DNA of 64,000 nt from Cepaea nemoralis (lineage: Eukaryota; Mollusca; Gastropoda; Stylommatophora; Helicidae): positions 1-64,000 of the forward strand of contig JACEFZ010003497.1 in assembly GCA_014155875.1 (NCBI GenBank), in the 5' to 3' direction. Made by a program: the position numbers and the translations under genes. Below the pieces are notes generated by a model. The model made no database searches, was not told where the DNA came from, and was given only the letters and a program-made list of their open reading frames with translations. The first letter of the stretch is position 1. Every line of letters starts with the position of its first letter. Of the stretch, positions 30,945 to 40,735 are shown piece after piece.

Positions 30945-32095
30945 CCATATGAAATCCAGAATGACCCCAGATCGAGACACATCAGAACTTAAATGATCAA
31001 TGCTTTAGAGGAATATTGATTAGACCAAATCATAAAAAAAATCATTATAATCTATCTTGCAATTAGACGGGAGCGATCATAGTTCGACATCTAACACCAT
31101 CAGAAGTCTCGAGTCATCCATGTGTTCTTGTCTCTGGCCATCAGTTAGTTATCTCTTTCTTCCCCGGGGAGTTTACTTCCCACCAGAGCTTTGTTTTGCC
31201 CGGTAATGTGAGAATACTCTGAGTAATGTAAAAGACATGAAAGGAATCATTACAGGACGTAACCAACAATAAACGATAATAATAGAATATTGACTGCAGA
31301 CAATATAAAAAAAAAGTCCAGATTATGGGCATGCTGTTGTAGCACAGAGAGCAACACAGTTTACTATTAAATCGTAAGAAAGCAGAAATTATGCTCTACG
31401 AGGTTGGTGTAACGGGCAGGGCGTTAGACTGACAAAGGCATGAGCGTGGTCTAACAAGGGCTCTATGTCAGCTCCCGTCGATCGCTACGAAAGGGAAAGA
31501 CTAACCATCTACTTCTCCAGGCACTGAGGCCTAAAAATGTGATGGTCCTAACACGTGACGCACCCGCATCTGGTTCCTGGTGAGGGTTCAAGAAGAAAGT
31601 AATCTCACAATGCAATATCCATGTAAGTGAGGTCAATCTTAAACGGGCCAATCGTGTCTTAGAGCACTCATAACCTCTCACGGATGATGCCTTGCAGGGA
31701 TCACAACCAGCATCGCCATTGTAACAACTGCCTTTTGTAAGTTGGAACAGTTATCACAAAACATTTAGTCAACTGCAGTGATAGAGTGAGAAAGTATTAT
31801 GTGGACCTCTACTCTTGTATGCGTGTGAGATCTGGACAATAAGAAGCTGAAAACATCTGAAGGCCAGGGAAATGTGTTTTCTTAGAAAATCCAAAGAATA
31901 CCATGGACAGACAGAAACTTAAAATAAACGGGGCAGTTTCTCTTGAAGCTAATGAGAACCTGATAATGCCATTGGAAGTTAGAAAAAGAGTTCTTGCTTG
32001 TTACACAGAACCAATTTTAACATATGGCTGCAAACCCTCGACAATTACTATTACTAAACAAGCGAAAAAGAAAATCCCTTTGGGCCTTTGAGATG
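30945..32095 (+). pseudogene. Scattered RTE-like remnants
   Basis: 30945-31010 resembles alpha1's linker (TATGAAATC and GATCAATGCTTTAGA blocks). 31785-31910 resembles the alpha C-terminus (TTTCTTAGAAAATCCAAAGA). 31900-32090 reads EVRKRVLACYTEPILTYGC. These are collinear but heavily decayed, with stops and frame changes. The gap 31030-31780 holds no other recognisable gene. Confidence 0.55.
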
Positions 32096-32230
32096 TTTAG
32101 TTTAGTTTAGTTTAGTCGACGGATCAACATCACAGCACACGGGTGTAACCCATAAGTGCTCCGTTCATCTCCTAACTCCAAAATGAGTCCGGAGAAACTC
32201 AACTCAGTGCACGAACTCCGTAGCACCGGC
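32096..32230 (-). mobile_element. I-delta: short I-like derivative with CTAAA tail
   Basis: On the minus strand it ends GGAGCACTTATGGGTTACAC, then GATCCGTCGACTAAACTAAA, the same layout as the I-alpha 3' end but with a 5-bp CTAAA tail. About 65 bp before that lies GGTGCTACGGAGTTCGTGCA (32207-32226), the motif of the I-alpha1 5' UTR. The two ends thus appear joined with the coding part missing. 32231-32695 has no recognised gene. Confidence 0.6.
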
Positions 32231-32700
32231 GAGGATCCTTAAATAATTTGGGTAGATTTTTAACTCCAAATTTTGAGATATTGTTGTGCAGAAGAATGTT
32301 AAAAATTCATTAGGCGGCTCACAAGAGTAATCCAGACATTTTGAGGGAGGCTAAGTCATAAAGACACCTTATCACAAACATCAGAAGGAGGCACTAAAAT
32401 TTATATTTACACATTAGGCAAAGTCAAAACCTGGAACATGTGACAATCGGAAAGATTTGTGGAAACTGAGATAGAGGAAGACAGCCAGAGAACATTTAGT
32501 GACAACTAACACACTTGACTGCAAAGGAACAAGAGGAAGATAAAAAAAAATAAGACACCAATATGGCTTGGCCAAATGAAATAAAAGTGAAAAGGAAACA
32601 GTCCTGATCCGAGAATCGCTCCCTCTCTCCCTGCCTGCCTGCCTGCCTTATTTTTCTCCACCTCCCCCCTGTTCTCCCTCGTCTTCACATACTATGTGCG

Positions 32701-32836
32701 TACAACCTTACATACCCAGCCTCCAGTTCTCTCGTACAACCTTACATACCCAGCCTCCAGTTCTCTCGTACAACCTTACATACCCAGCCTCCAGTTCTCT
32801 CGTACAACCTTACATACCCAGCCTCCAGTTCTCTCG
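32701..32836. repeat. 34-bp minisatellite, four copies
   Basis: Four near-perfect copies of a unit beginning TACAACCTTACATACCCAGC and ending TTCTCTCG. On the minus strand the array overlaps the end of the last PARP exon frame and repeats a donor-like GGTATGTAAG. Confidence 0.95.
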
Positions 32837-33005
32837 TACGTGATCACGAACTCGGGAAAGCACTGTCTCCAGTCGTAGACGACAAACTCTCGAAACAGCA
32901 TGTTTTGTCCACTGCCCAGCACCGAATCGTATCTGTTGTGCCAACAATGTCGGCATTTCCTTCGGTCACACAACATGCAAGGTGATCGCTTCCATTTCTT
33001 AGCAT
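32776..33005 (-). CDS. Terminal exon of a PARP-family ADP-ribosyltransferase
   Basis: On the minus strand, after an acceptor-like CCTCCACAG (33006-33014), the frame reads a Cys-rich stretch, RSPCMLCDRRKCRHCWHN, then RYDSVLG, REFVVYDWRQCFPEFVITYE and a short tail. RYDSV, REFVVYD and PE-ITY are the classic C-terminal blocks of the PARP catalytic fold; the Glu of REFVVYD corresponds to the catalytic glutamate. The family transfers ADP-ribose from NAD to proteins. The frame ends at 32776 within the 34-bp minisatellite, so the last 20 residues come from the repeat, or the exon is spliced at GGTATGT. The matching N-terminal exon is at 44719-45212. Confidence 0.75.
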
Positions 33006-33455
33006 CTGTGGAGGCACAATTTATAGCAGAATTCAACAGGATACCTATCAGGTGATCATAAGTAAAGGTGCGATTGAAAAACAGAATTTATAGCATGTCT
33101 TTCAGGAAAAGATATGGGATTAGGGTACAATAAATAAACTGTGATAGTGTTTGATGATAATGTCTAATGATGATGATGAACATTACAGATTTAGGAAGTT
33201 TAAACTAGTCCATATTAAAGAAGATTGGCAGAAATAAATTGTTGGAAACGTTGAAAGGATGCAAGAAGCTGTTTATGTCTTTAAAACGCTAACACAGCAG
33301 AAAAAAAGTAGGACTTGTTTTTAACGGATATCAAACACATAAGCGGTTATCGAGACAAACATACAGACATCTACAAACCCACATACAGACATATAACCCC
33401 CCCCCCCCCCTTTTCTCTCCCTCCCTCCCTCCCTCCCACCCACCACCCACCCACC

Positions 33456-33499
<44 letters not shown>

Positions 33500-33543
33500 G
33501 GACATTCAGAAAGACAGACAGACAGGCATACAAAGGGACATAA
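33006..33543. other. Intronic sequence with poly-C, TCCC, CACC and CA repeats
   Basis: 33006-33390 shows no gene. 33398-33500 is a chain of simple repeats (C run, TCCC, CACC, then CA), followed by GACA-like sequence that borders the truncated ORF1 element. It is inferred to lie inside the PARP intron. Confidence 0.6.
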
Positions 33544-34872
33544 ATCGACACCAGCCCACCACATACAAGAGCTAAGACAGCCGAGAAGAAGGAGGAGAAA
33601 GACACCAGAGGCGGCAACACCGACTCCAAGACAGCCAAATGGGTTGTAAAACGTGTCCAGGGGGAGCTGTCAGACGACGAAATCATGCAACAGCTACAGA
33701 AAGAAAACCTCCACATCAGAATCCTGAAGGCACAGCGGATCCTGACGTACTCGAAGATACCAACCACACTGGCGGTGGTGACGACTGAGGGCAACGAGAT
33801 TCCACACCTGGTGTCAATCAACAATATAACTCAACAGCCTGAATGGTTCCTACCAAGAATCAACCAATGCTCAAGATGCCAGAGGGCCGGCCACAGTCGA
33901 ACAATCTGCCGCAGCAAGACAGAAATCTGCCGATACTGCGCCGACCATCACGCCTTTAAGGAGTGCCCGCTGGCCAAGCTGGACACCGACTTCAGAGCAC
34001 CCAATAACAAGAGGAAGTGCGCCAACTGCCTGGGCAAGCATGGGGCAAGATACCTGGGCTGTCCGTACCTGCAACGTCACAGAGACGTCCTGAAGATAGC
34101 CACAACCACAAGAACACCATACAACGAAGCAATGCGGAGGTGCGAGACAGCCACGGGTTGCTCACAAGCGGAAAGAGCTCAACTGCAAAGCCAAATAGAC
34201 GAACTAAAGAAGCAAATCAAGCTACTCCTAACACCGTCACAAACCAGCGAAAATGAAAGACTGCTTGCTGAAATGAAGGAGATACAGCAAAACATCAAAC
34301 AAGAGATGGAACGCATGGCCGAGTTGAAGAAGGAGAACGAAGAAATCTTACAAATTATCAAGACCGAAAGAGAATTGCACAGAGCTGAAATGGAACGATT
34401 CCAAAACAAACCAACAGAAACCACACAAGAGCTAGCAGAGAAACCGCAAGATGAAAACCAAGACACCGGGCCTGAATCACAAACTAACCAGACATCAGAT
34501 GAATGCAGAGAAGAGCACCCTAGCGATGACTGGCTGGGGCCCAGGGTGTCTACCTTGGAGGAGCTACGAGAAAGTGCAAGAAAGGAGAAACGCATTCGCC
34601 AGGAATACAAAAGGCGCTGGGAAGAAAGAGAAAGGAAAAAGCCCAGGAAACTCAGAAAACCGGTAGAGTACCCAGACACATATTATGACGCTGAGAGCGA
34701 GTTCAACTACTATATAGAGGACGGAGAGATCATCCCGTGGAAGCTCAATGGAGAAGACTTCGAAAAGAAACATCAGCTATTTCTCGAAAACATACTCAAG
34801 GAGGAAGAGAAAGACAACATAGAAAAACTCCTACGATCACTGCACAAAAATGGCCACAAAAACACCAAATAA
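33544..34872 (+). CDS. ORF1-type nucleic-acid-binding protein of a non-LTR retrotransposon, 5'-truncated
   Basis: The frame is open from 33544 to 34872 (about 443 codons); the first ATG is at 33685, but similarity appears to extend upstream, so the 5' end is probably truncated. Three zinc-knuckle-like motifs follow one another: CSRCQRAGHSRTIC, CRYCADHHAFKEC and CANCLGKHGARYLGC, the pattern of Jockey/I-type ORF1 proteins. A coiled coil (about residues 170-250 from the ATG) and an acidic/basic C-terminal region follow. The role would be RNA binding and packaging of the element RNA. No endonuclease or RT follows within 2 kb, so it may be an ORF1-only derivative. The frame is intact. Confidence 0.82.
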   Translation: MDTSPPHTRAKTAEKKEEKDTRGGNTDSKTAKWVVKRVQGELSDDEIMQQLQKENLHIRILKAQRILTYSKIPTTLAVVTTEGNEIPHLVSINNITQQPEWFLPRINQCSRCQRAGHSRTICRSKTEICRYCADHHAFKECPLAKLDTDFRAPNNKRKCANCLGKHGARYLGCPYLQRHRDVLKIATTTRTPYNEAMRRCETATGCSQAERAQLQSQIDELKKQIKLLLTPSQTSENERLLAEMKEIQQNIKQEMERMAELKKENEEILQIIKTERELHRAEMERFQNKPTETTQELAEKPQDENQDTGPESQTNQTSDECREEHPSDDWLGPRVSTLEELRESARKEKRIRQEYKRRWEERERKKPRKLRKPVEYPDTYYDAESEFNYYIEDGEIIPWKLNGEDFEKKHQLFLENILKEEEKDNIEKLLRSLHKNGHKNTK

Positions 34873-34874
34873 AA

Positions 34875-34890
34875 AGTCCTTTTAAGGACT
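34875..34890 (+). promoter_or_regulatory. Histone-like stem-loop just after the ORF1 stop codon
   Basis: AGTCCT-TTTA-AGGACT forms a 6-bp stem with a 4-base loop, two bases after the stop codon. Stem length, loop length, the T-rich loop and A-rich 5' flank are those of the metazoan histone mRNA 3' stem-loop, but the first stem pair is A-T rather than G-C. A chance hairpin is possible. Confidence 0.35.
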
Positions 34891-35149
34891 GAAATCAGCC
34901 AAGCCAGGAGCCTTCACTAGCCAAACAAACCACCAAAAGAGCCAGGAGCCAATGCCACCAAATGAAACTATTTGAGGAGATGCAATGCAAAGGGAAACAA
35001 ACCTACAATAACCAGACGTCACTCGAAAGAGAGCAAGATTAAAAAACAGGGTGAAAAGACCCACACAAACCCACGGATCGACAATCTAACCCACGCTAAA
35101 GAAGCAGGTTGATGGAGACCGAGTTTGTCATTTTTGTTTTTCATATCGG

Positions 35150-35235
35150 ATCGGATCGGAGGAGAAACGAACTTTATTGTCTGAATGTCACACAATAGGA
35201 TACGGAACTCACAGACAGGTCTTATATTAGGCCCT
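35150..35235 (-). mobile_element. 3' end of an unidentified retroposon
   Basis: On the minus strand ACAATAAAGTTCG (a polyadenylation-signal-like AATAAA) is followed by TCCTCCGATCCGATCCGATA, a short CCGAT repeat that would be its tail. There is no coding sequence. 34891-35149 and 35236-35379 hold nothing else recognised. Confidence 0.4.
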
Positions 35236-35379
35236 TCCAACTCTCACCTTTCGCATATCAATTATACGAGTATGTTATGTATTGTGCATATGACATTCAT
35301 GTGGAAAAGACATGGCAACATGACTGCGCTGTATATAAACAATTCATTACAATAATATATGACAGGCAGACCGATAGAC

Positions 35380-35962
35380 GCCGGTCTCCCTGGTCGAGAG
35401 GTTAGCAGCTTTCTCCATAACCCCGAATACTCTCGTGGTTGACGTGAGCGCACGAGAATTGGAAGCGGTTCGAGTCGCACCAGTGACTTATGAGAGTATG
35501 GAGCCGGTCGCTCAGAAAGCAATGGCAAATTACTGAGCGTAATCTTGCCAAGAAATCAACAATCAGCTGGGACGCAGAGGTGTTTCCAAGGCACCAGGGC
35601 CGGGTTATATACTGGCCAAGACCTATTGACGCGTCCTCGTCGAGCGTCCTGGGCAACAGGTCCCTTTGGGGTCCTGGCTAAAGTCAATAGGATCGCCGAT
35701 TCCTCCGAAGTCAGAGAGTGTCTGCCTGTACGGCGAGGAACCACCAGTCTGCACACCAATAAGCCAGACATGGGACAACGGATACTCATGCACACCCCAG
35801 GTCCTGTATGACATCACACTGATGTTGGACAACAGGATGTCTTCATCCGACATACAGGACTTCGCGTTGGAGCTCAAGCCAACGAACACAAGCAAGCAAG
35901 CAACAATCAGCTGATAGATGCTGATGTTGACAGCGATGTCCTGTAAAGGATATGCAAAACAT
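35380..35962 (+). mobile_element. SINE-B copy split by a 331-bp insertion
   Basis: The head TGGTCGAGAGGTTAGCAGC and box-B-like GGTTCGAGTCGC lead into the core CAGAAAGCAATGGCAAATTA (35515-35534). The SINE resumes after the insertion with GATGTTGACAGCGATGTCCT. It is the same subfamily as the copies at 10791 and 47615. Confidence 0.85.
35570..35900 (+). mobile_element. Short retroposon inserted in SINE-B, with CAAG tail
   Basis: 331 bp flanked by a perfect 13-bp duplication, CAACAATCAGCTG (35557-35569 and 35901-35913), and ending in a CAAG repeat. It carries no RT. The frame 35666-35914 (SDIQDFALELKPTNTSK) may be the C-terminus of the parent element, but I do not recognise the family. Confidence 0.8.
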
Positions 35963-36052
35963 TTTATTTTTAAGACCGATAGACTAACAGACAGGGAGAC
36001 CGACCGACAGACCAATAGACAGGCAGAAAAATCGACGACCAACCGACAGATA

Positions 36053-36275
<223 letters not shown>

Positions 36276-36500
36276 GTAGGCAGGCAGATACTTAGACATA
36301 CAGATAGTTATAAGAATATATATAGTTGGCTAGATATGTATATTGTTATATAGATGGGTAAGTAAACAGATACAATCCCAAATACGATTATATAAACCAG
36401 TCTTACCACTTTTGTTACACTTATAAACATGCCCCATCAATACCCTGCACAGAAGTAAGGTCAGTTCTATCCCGTTCGGGTCTCTGTCTTCTCTATCATC

Positions 36501-36594
36501 TGAAAGATGTAATTATCTACAAGTTTATAAACATATGTAATTACCTACACGTTTATAGAAAGATGTAATTATCTACAAGTGTATAGAAATATGT
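36501..36594. repeat. Left remnant of the 28-bp satellite
   Basis: Three or so copies of a unit around GATGTAATTATCTACAAGTT, cut from the main array (40736-44205) by insertion of Z1. Confidence 0.9.
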
Positions 36595-39500
36595 TGGGGG
36601 GTACGTGGTGTCAGGCATTGGTAGCACCTTTGGTAAGGATGACTCTCATGTCCTTTTCAGGACCCATCCCCCACTGGTCCAAGCCTGACACCCAGCTCAC
36701 GCCTGTGGCTCCTAGTAGCTGTCAGCATGCGACAGCGGCCACCCCCCCCCCCCCCCCCGGGCAACAGCTGTGAGAGGCTGGCTAAACCAGGCGCGGGTAG
36801 CCGATTTGGTGTCAAACCAAGCGGTGAACTAGGGTATGCCTACCCAGCATGTGAAGACAGGATCCGGCAGACTGCGCGGAAGAAATCATTCCTGATTCAA
36901 CGGGCAAGACGGCGTTTACCTGCAAAGCGTTGTGGAACGTAATGAGCACGGCAAGGCACGTAGAGCGCCCTGGTCATCCACTGCACCTGTATTCGTCTCC
37001 AGTCGTCTTGACTTGTCTTGCCACTGGATTCAGATGGACTCAGGCGAGAGAGTGAGTCGACGAATTGCGCAACTCTTCCTCACTTTAATCCAATTCATCG
37101 CGCAAGTCATTCTTCATCCAACGTCATATATCACCTTCAAGCCCTGTGGCGATGGGCGAGCGGCGAAGCGGCAGGCGTGGGTACGCTGGCAGCCGTAGTC
37201 GCAGACCTGCACACAGGCGGCTCAGGCCATATGGTCGTCTTCTACTGACCGGAGCAGCAGTGGGATTCGGCAGCCCCCTGAGCGACTGAGCAGCCCTCTA
37301 TAGGAACACACTGCTCACCTCCATAGCATGAGGAAGGGGCTAGAAAAGGTGCCCTAAACATTGTCTGCTCCATCACTACCTAACCAGCTAGCCGCGGTTG
37401 GTGGGTACCCTAAACTGCGGTCGACATACAAACAAAGAAAAAACAGGTAAAGCTAAAAGAGCAAACCATATTCCCTTAACAATCGGAACTTGGAATGTAC
37501 GCACCCTACTTGACAGAGATGGCGCGTCGGGTCCAGAGAGACGAACAGCACTGATTGGGAGAGAGCTGGGCAGGTACAACATCGACATTGCAGCCTTGAG
37601 CGAGACACGACTTGCAGAAGAAGGCCAAATCTGTGAAATAGGTGCCGGCTACACATTTTTCTGGAGTGGAAGGAAAAGCGAGGAAAGACGCCAATCCGGT
37701 GTGGGATTTGCCATTAAGCCTGGTCGGCAAACTAGCTGGATTTCCAAAGGCTATAAACGACAGGCTCATGACCATTAAATTGCCCATGCTGAATGGAAGG
37801 AAGCATGCAACCATTGTGAGTGTCTACGCACCAACTATGACCAATGAAGATGATGTCAAGAACAAGTTCTATGAGGACCTGCACAATGTATTAACATCTG
37901 TTCCCAAAGGAGACAAACTTATACTCCTTGGGGATTTCAATGCCAGAGTAGGCACGGACACCACCTCTTGGAGTGGCATTATTGGAAAGCACGGAGTCGG
38001 AAATTGTAACAGCAATGGACTCCTCCTTCTTCAGACATGTGCCGAACACGATCTCCTGATTACCAACACAATTTTCCGTCTCCCCATGAGAAACAGGACA
38101 TCGTGGATGCACCCTCGATCGAAACACTGGCACCTCATTGACTATGTCATCGTCAGGAGGAGTGACAGACAAGACGTTCGGGTGACAAAATCCATGTGTG
38201 GTGCCGAATGTTGGACAGACCATCGTCTCATTATCTCGAAAATAAACATTCACATCAAACCACCACGGCGTCCTCAAGGGGTGAAAATGCAAAAAAAAAA
38301 AAACTAAATGTCACCAGCCTAAACAGCAAGAAAATGCAGCTGTCGTTTGAAAATATGCCGGAAGACCACCTCAAGCCCAATGCTGCAGCTAAACAGGATA
38401 CAGAAACAGAGTGGAGAGCCCTAAAGGACATAATTTACAACACTGCTATGGAAACCCTGGGTCCAACCCCCCGAAATCATAAAGACTGGTTTAATGAAAA
38501 TTCCGAAGACATCAACCAATTGCTGGCCGAGAAACATCTCCTCAAGGCACATTTGAATGACCCGAAGTCAACATAAAAAAAGATGCCTTCAAGAACATTC
38601 AGAGAGTAGTGCAGCAGAAACTTCGGCACATGCGGGACTCCTGGCTGAGCAGCAAAGCTGATGAAATTCAAGGCTTTGCTGACAGACATGATATGAAAAA
38701 CTTCTACGACTCACTGAAAGCGGTCTATGGTCCTACATCACCAGGCACAGCTCCCCTCCTCAGTGCAGATGGGGGAACATTGGTCACCGATAAGAAAGAC
38801 ATCCTTCAGCGCTGGGCAGAACATTTCAGCAACATCTTAAATGCAACTTCCTTCTTCGATGATGAAACCATCAACTGCCTTCCTCAAGTTCCCATCAATG
38901 ATACACTTGATGACCTGCCAACCATAGTGGAAGTAAACAAAGCCATCCAGCAACTCTCCAGCGGCAAGGCACCTGGTCCGGACTCCATCCCGGCAGAGAT
39001 ATACAAGGCAGGTGGGCCGGTCCTAACAGAGCAGCTTCACCAAGTCTTTACAAACATATGGGTGAACGAGACCATGCCACAAGATTTCAAGGACGCGTCA
39101 ATAGTCCACCTTTACAAACGAAAAGGAAACCGCCAATCCTGTGACAACCACCGAGGCATCTCCTTGCTTTCAATTGCAGGGAAGATACTCGCCAGAATTC
39201 TTCTCAATCGCCTCACGGCCCATCTCGATCAAGGTCTTCTTCCTGAGAGTCAAGTGTGGCTTCAGAAAAGAACGTGGAACTGTTGACATGATTTTCGCTG
39301 CAAGGCAGCTGCAAGAGAAATGTCAGGAACAGAACTGCGAAATGTTCTCCACTTTCATTGACCTTACCAAGGCTTTTGATACAGTCAGCAGAGAAGGACT
39401 GTGGAAGATTATGGCAAAATATGGCTGTCCACGAAAGTTTGTCCAAATAGTGCGGCTATTTCATGATGGCATGCAGGCAAGAGTACAGGAAAATGGTGAA

Positions 39501-40724
39501 CTGTCTGAGCCCTTTCCTGTCACCAATGGAGTGAAAGCAAGGATGTGTCCTGGCACCAACACTGTTCAGCCTCATGTTTTCAGCTATGTTGACGAATGCC
39601 TTCGAGAACAACGACATTGGAATAGACATCAACTACCGCATGGATGGAAAGTTATTCAATCTCAGAAGGCTGAAAGCTAAAACCAAAATTGACAGCGACA
39701 CCGTCAGAGAGCTCCTGTTTGCTGATGATTGCGCTCTATACGCCAACTCAGAGGCGGACATGCAACATAATGTTTCAGCTTTCTCACATGCCTGTGCCAA
39801 CTTTGGGCTCAATATCAATTTGGAGAAGACTGTAGTTATGTACCAGCCAGCTCCAGGGAATAATCACACTGTGCCGAATATCAAAGTGAATGGTCATAGT
39901 CTAAGTGTTGTGGACAAATTCACCTATCTTGGCAGCACTGTGTCACAAGCTGCCACAATTGATGATGAAGTGAATGCAAGAATCTCCAAGGCCAGCGCGG
40001 CCTTTGGCAGACTGTACAAGAATGTATGGGACAGAAATGGAATAAGCCTGCAAACAAAGCTGAAAGTCTACAAAGCAGTTGTATTATCCACACTGCTATA
40101 TGCTTGTGAAACCTGGACTGTTTATCAGCGACACGCTAGGAAATTAAACCACTTCCACACAGTCTGCCTTAGGAAGTTACTGAAGATTAAATGGCAAGAC
40201 AAGATCCCAGACACTGAAGTCCTAGAAAGAGCGTCCATGCCCAGTATCCACACTCTACTAATGAAGAATCAGATTCGCTGGGCTGGTCACTTGACTCGCA
40301 TGCCAGATCACAGGCTCCCTAAACGAATTTTTTTACGGCGAGTTGCGTTGTGGTAAACGCTCCCAAGGCGGCCAGAGGAAACGCTTTAAAGACACTGAAA
40401 ATCTCACTGAATGCTTTTGGAATTCATCATGACACCTGGGAGACTGCAGCCAGAGACCGAAATTCGTGGCGTGCATCATTACGCAAGGGTGCAGTCACTT
40501 GTGAGGCAACCAGGACTGCAAGAGCTGTGAAGAAAAGACAGAACAGAAAAACCACTACAGAAAATCCCCCTCCAGAAACGTCAAGCATTCTTTGTCCACA
40601 TTGTCAAAGAACATTTCGAGCCAAAATAGGCCTTATCAGCCATCTTAGAACTCACGGCTCCATACTATTAACCCCACTGGATGAAATGAATGGTCATCAT
40701 CATTCTTGATGGACAAACAACAAC
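36595..40724 (+). mobile_element. Non-LTR retrotransposon Z1 inserted in the satellite
   Basis: A 4,130-bp element bounded by an 11-bp duplication, ATAGAAATATG, at 36584-36594 and 40725-40735. Both flanks are satellite units, so it jumped into an existing array. It has a 5' UTR (36595-37397, with a C run at 36744-36758), endonuclease, RT, a C-terminal C2H2 finger and a 3' end with GGTCATCATCATTCTTGATG and CAACAACA. It appears full length but its single ORF is broken in at least six places. The clade is unresolved (RT motif C is FADD). Confidence 0.88.
37398..40709 (+). pseudogene. Endonuclease, RT and zinc finger of Z1 (multiple frameshifts)
   Basis: Endonuclease blocks: IGTWNVRTLLD, LSETRLAEE, SVYAPT, LLGDFNARVG, LIDYVIV and TDHRLIISK. 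RT blocks: GKAPGPDSIPAEIYKAG, GISLLSIAGKILARI, FIDLTKAFDTVSREGLW (motif A) and LLFADDCALYANSEAD (motif C); motif B is disrupted near 39540. The C-terminus has KNQIRWAGHLTRMPD and ends in CPHCQRTFRAKIGLISHLRT (C-x2-C-x12-H-x3-H finger). Frame changes occur near 37710, 38290 (in an A run), 38576, 39280, 39545 and 40340. The finger may bind nucleic acid; its role is inferred. Confidence 0.85.
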
Positions 40725-40735
40725 ATAGAAATATG

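Noticed and set aside
37018..37248. Reading frames in the Z1 5' UTR
   Set aside because: Short, overlapping in several frames, and without motifs; the endonuclease starts only after 37398.
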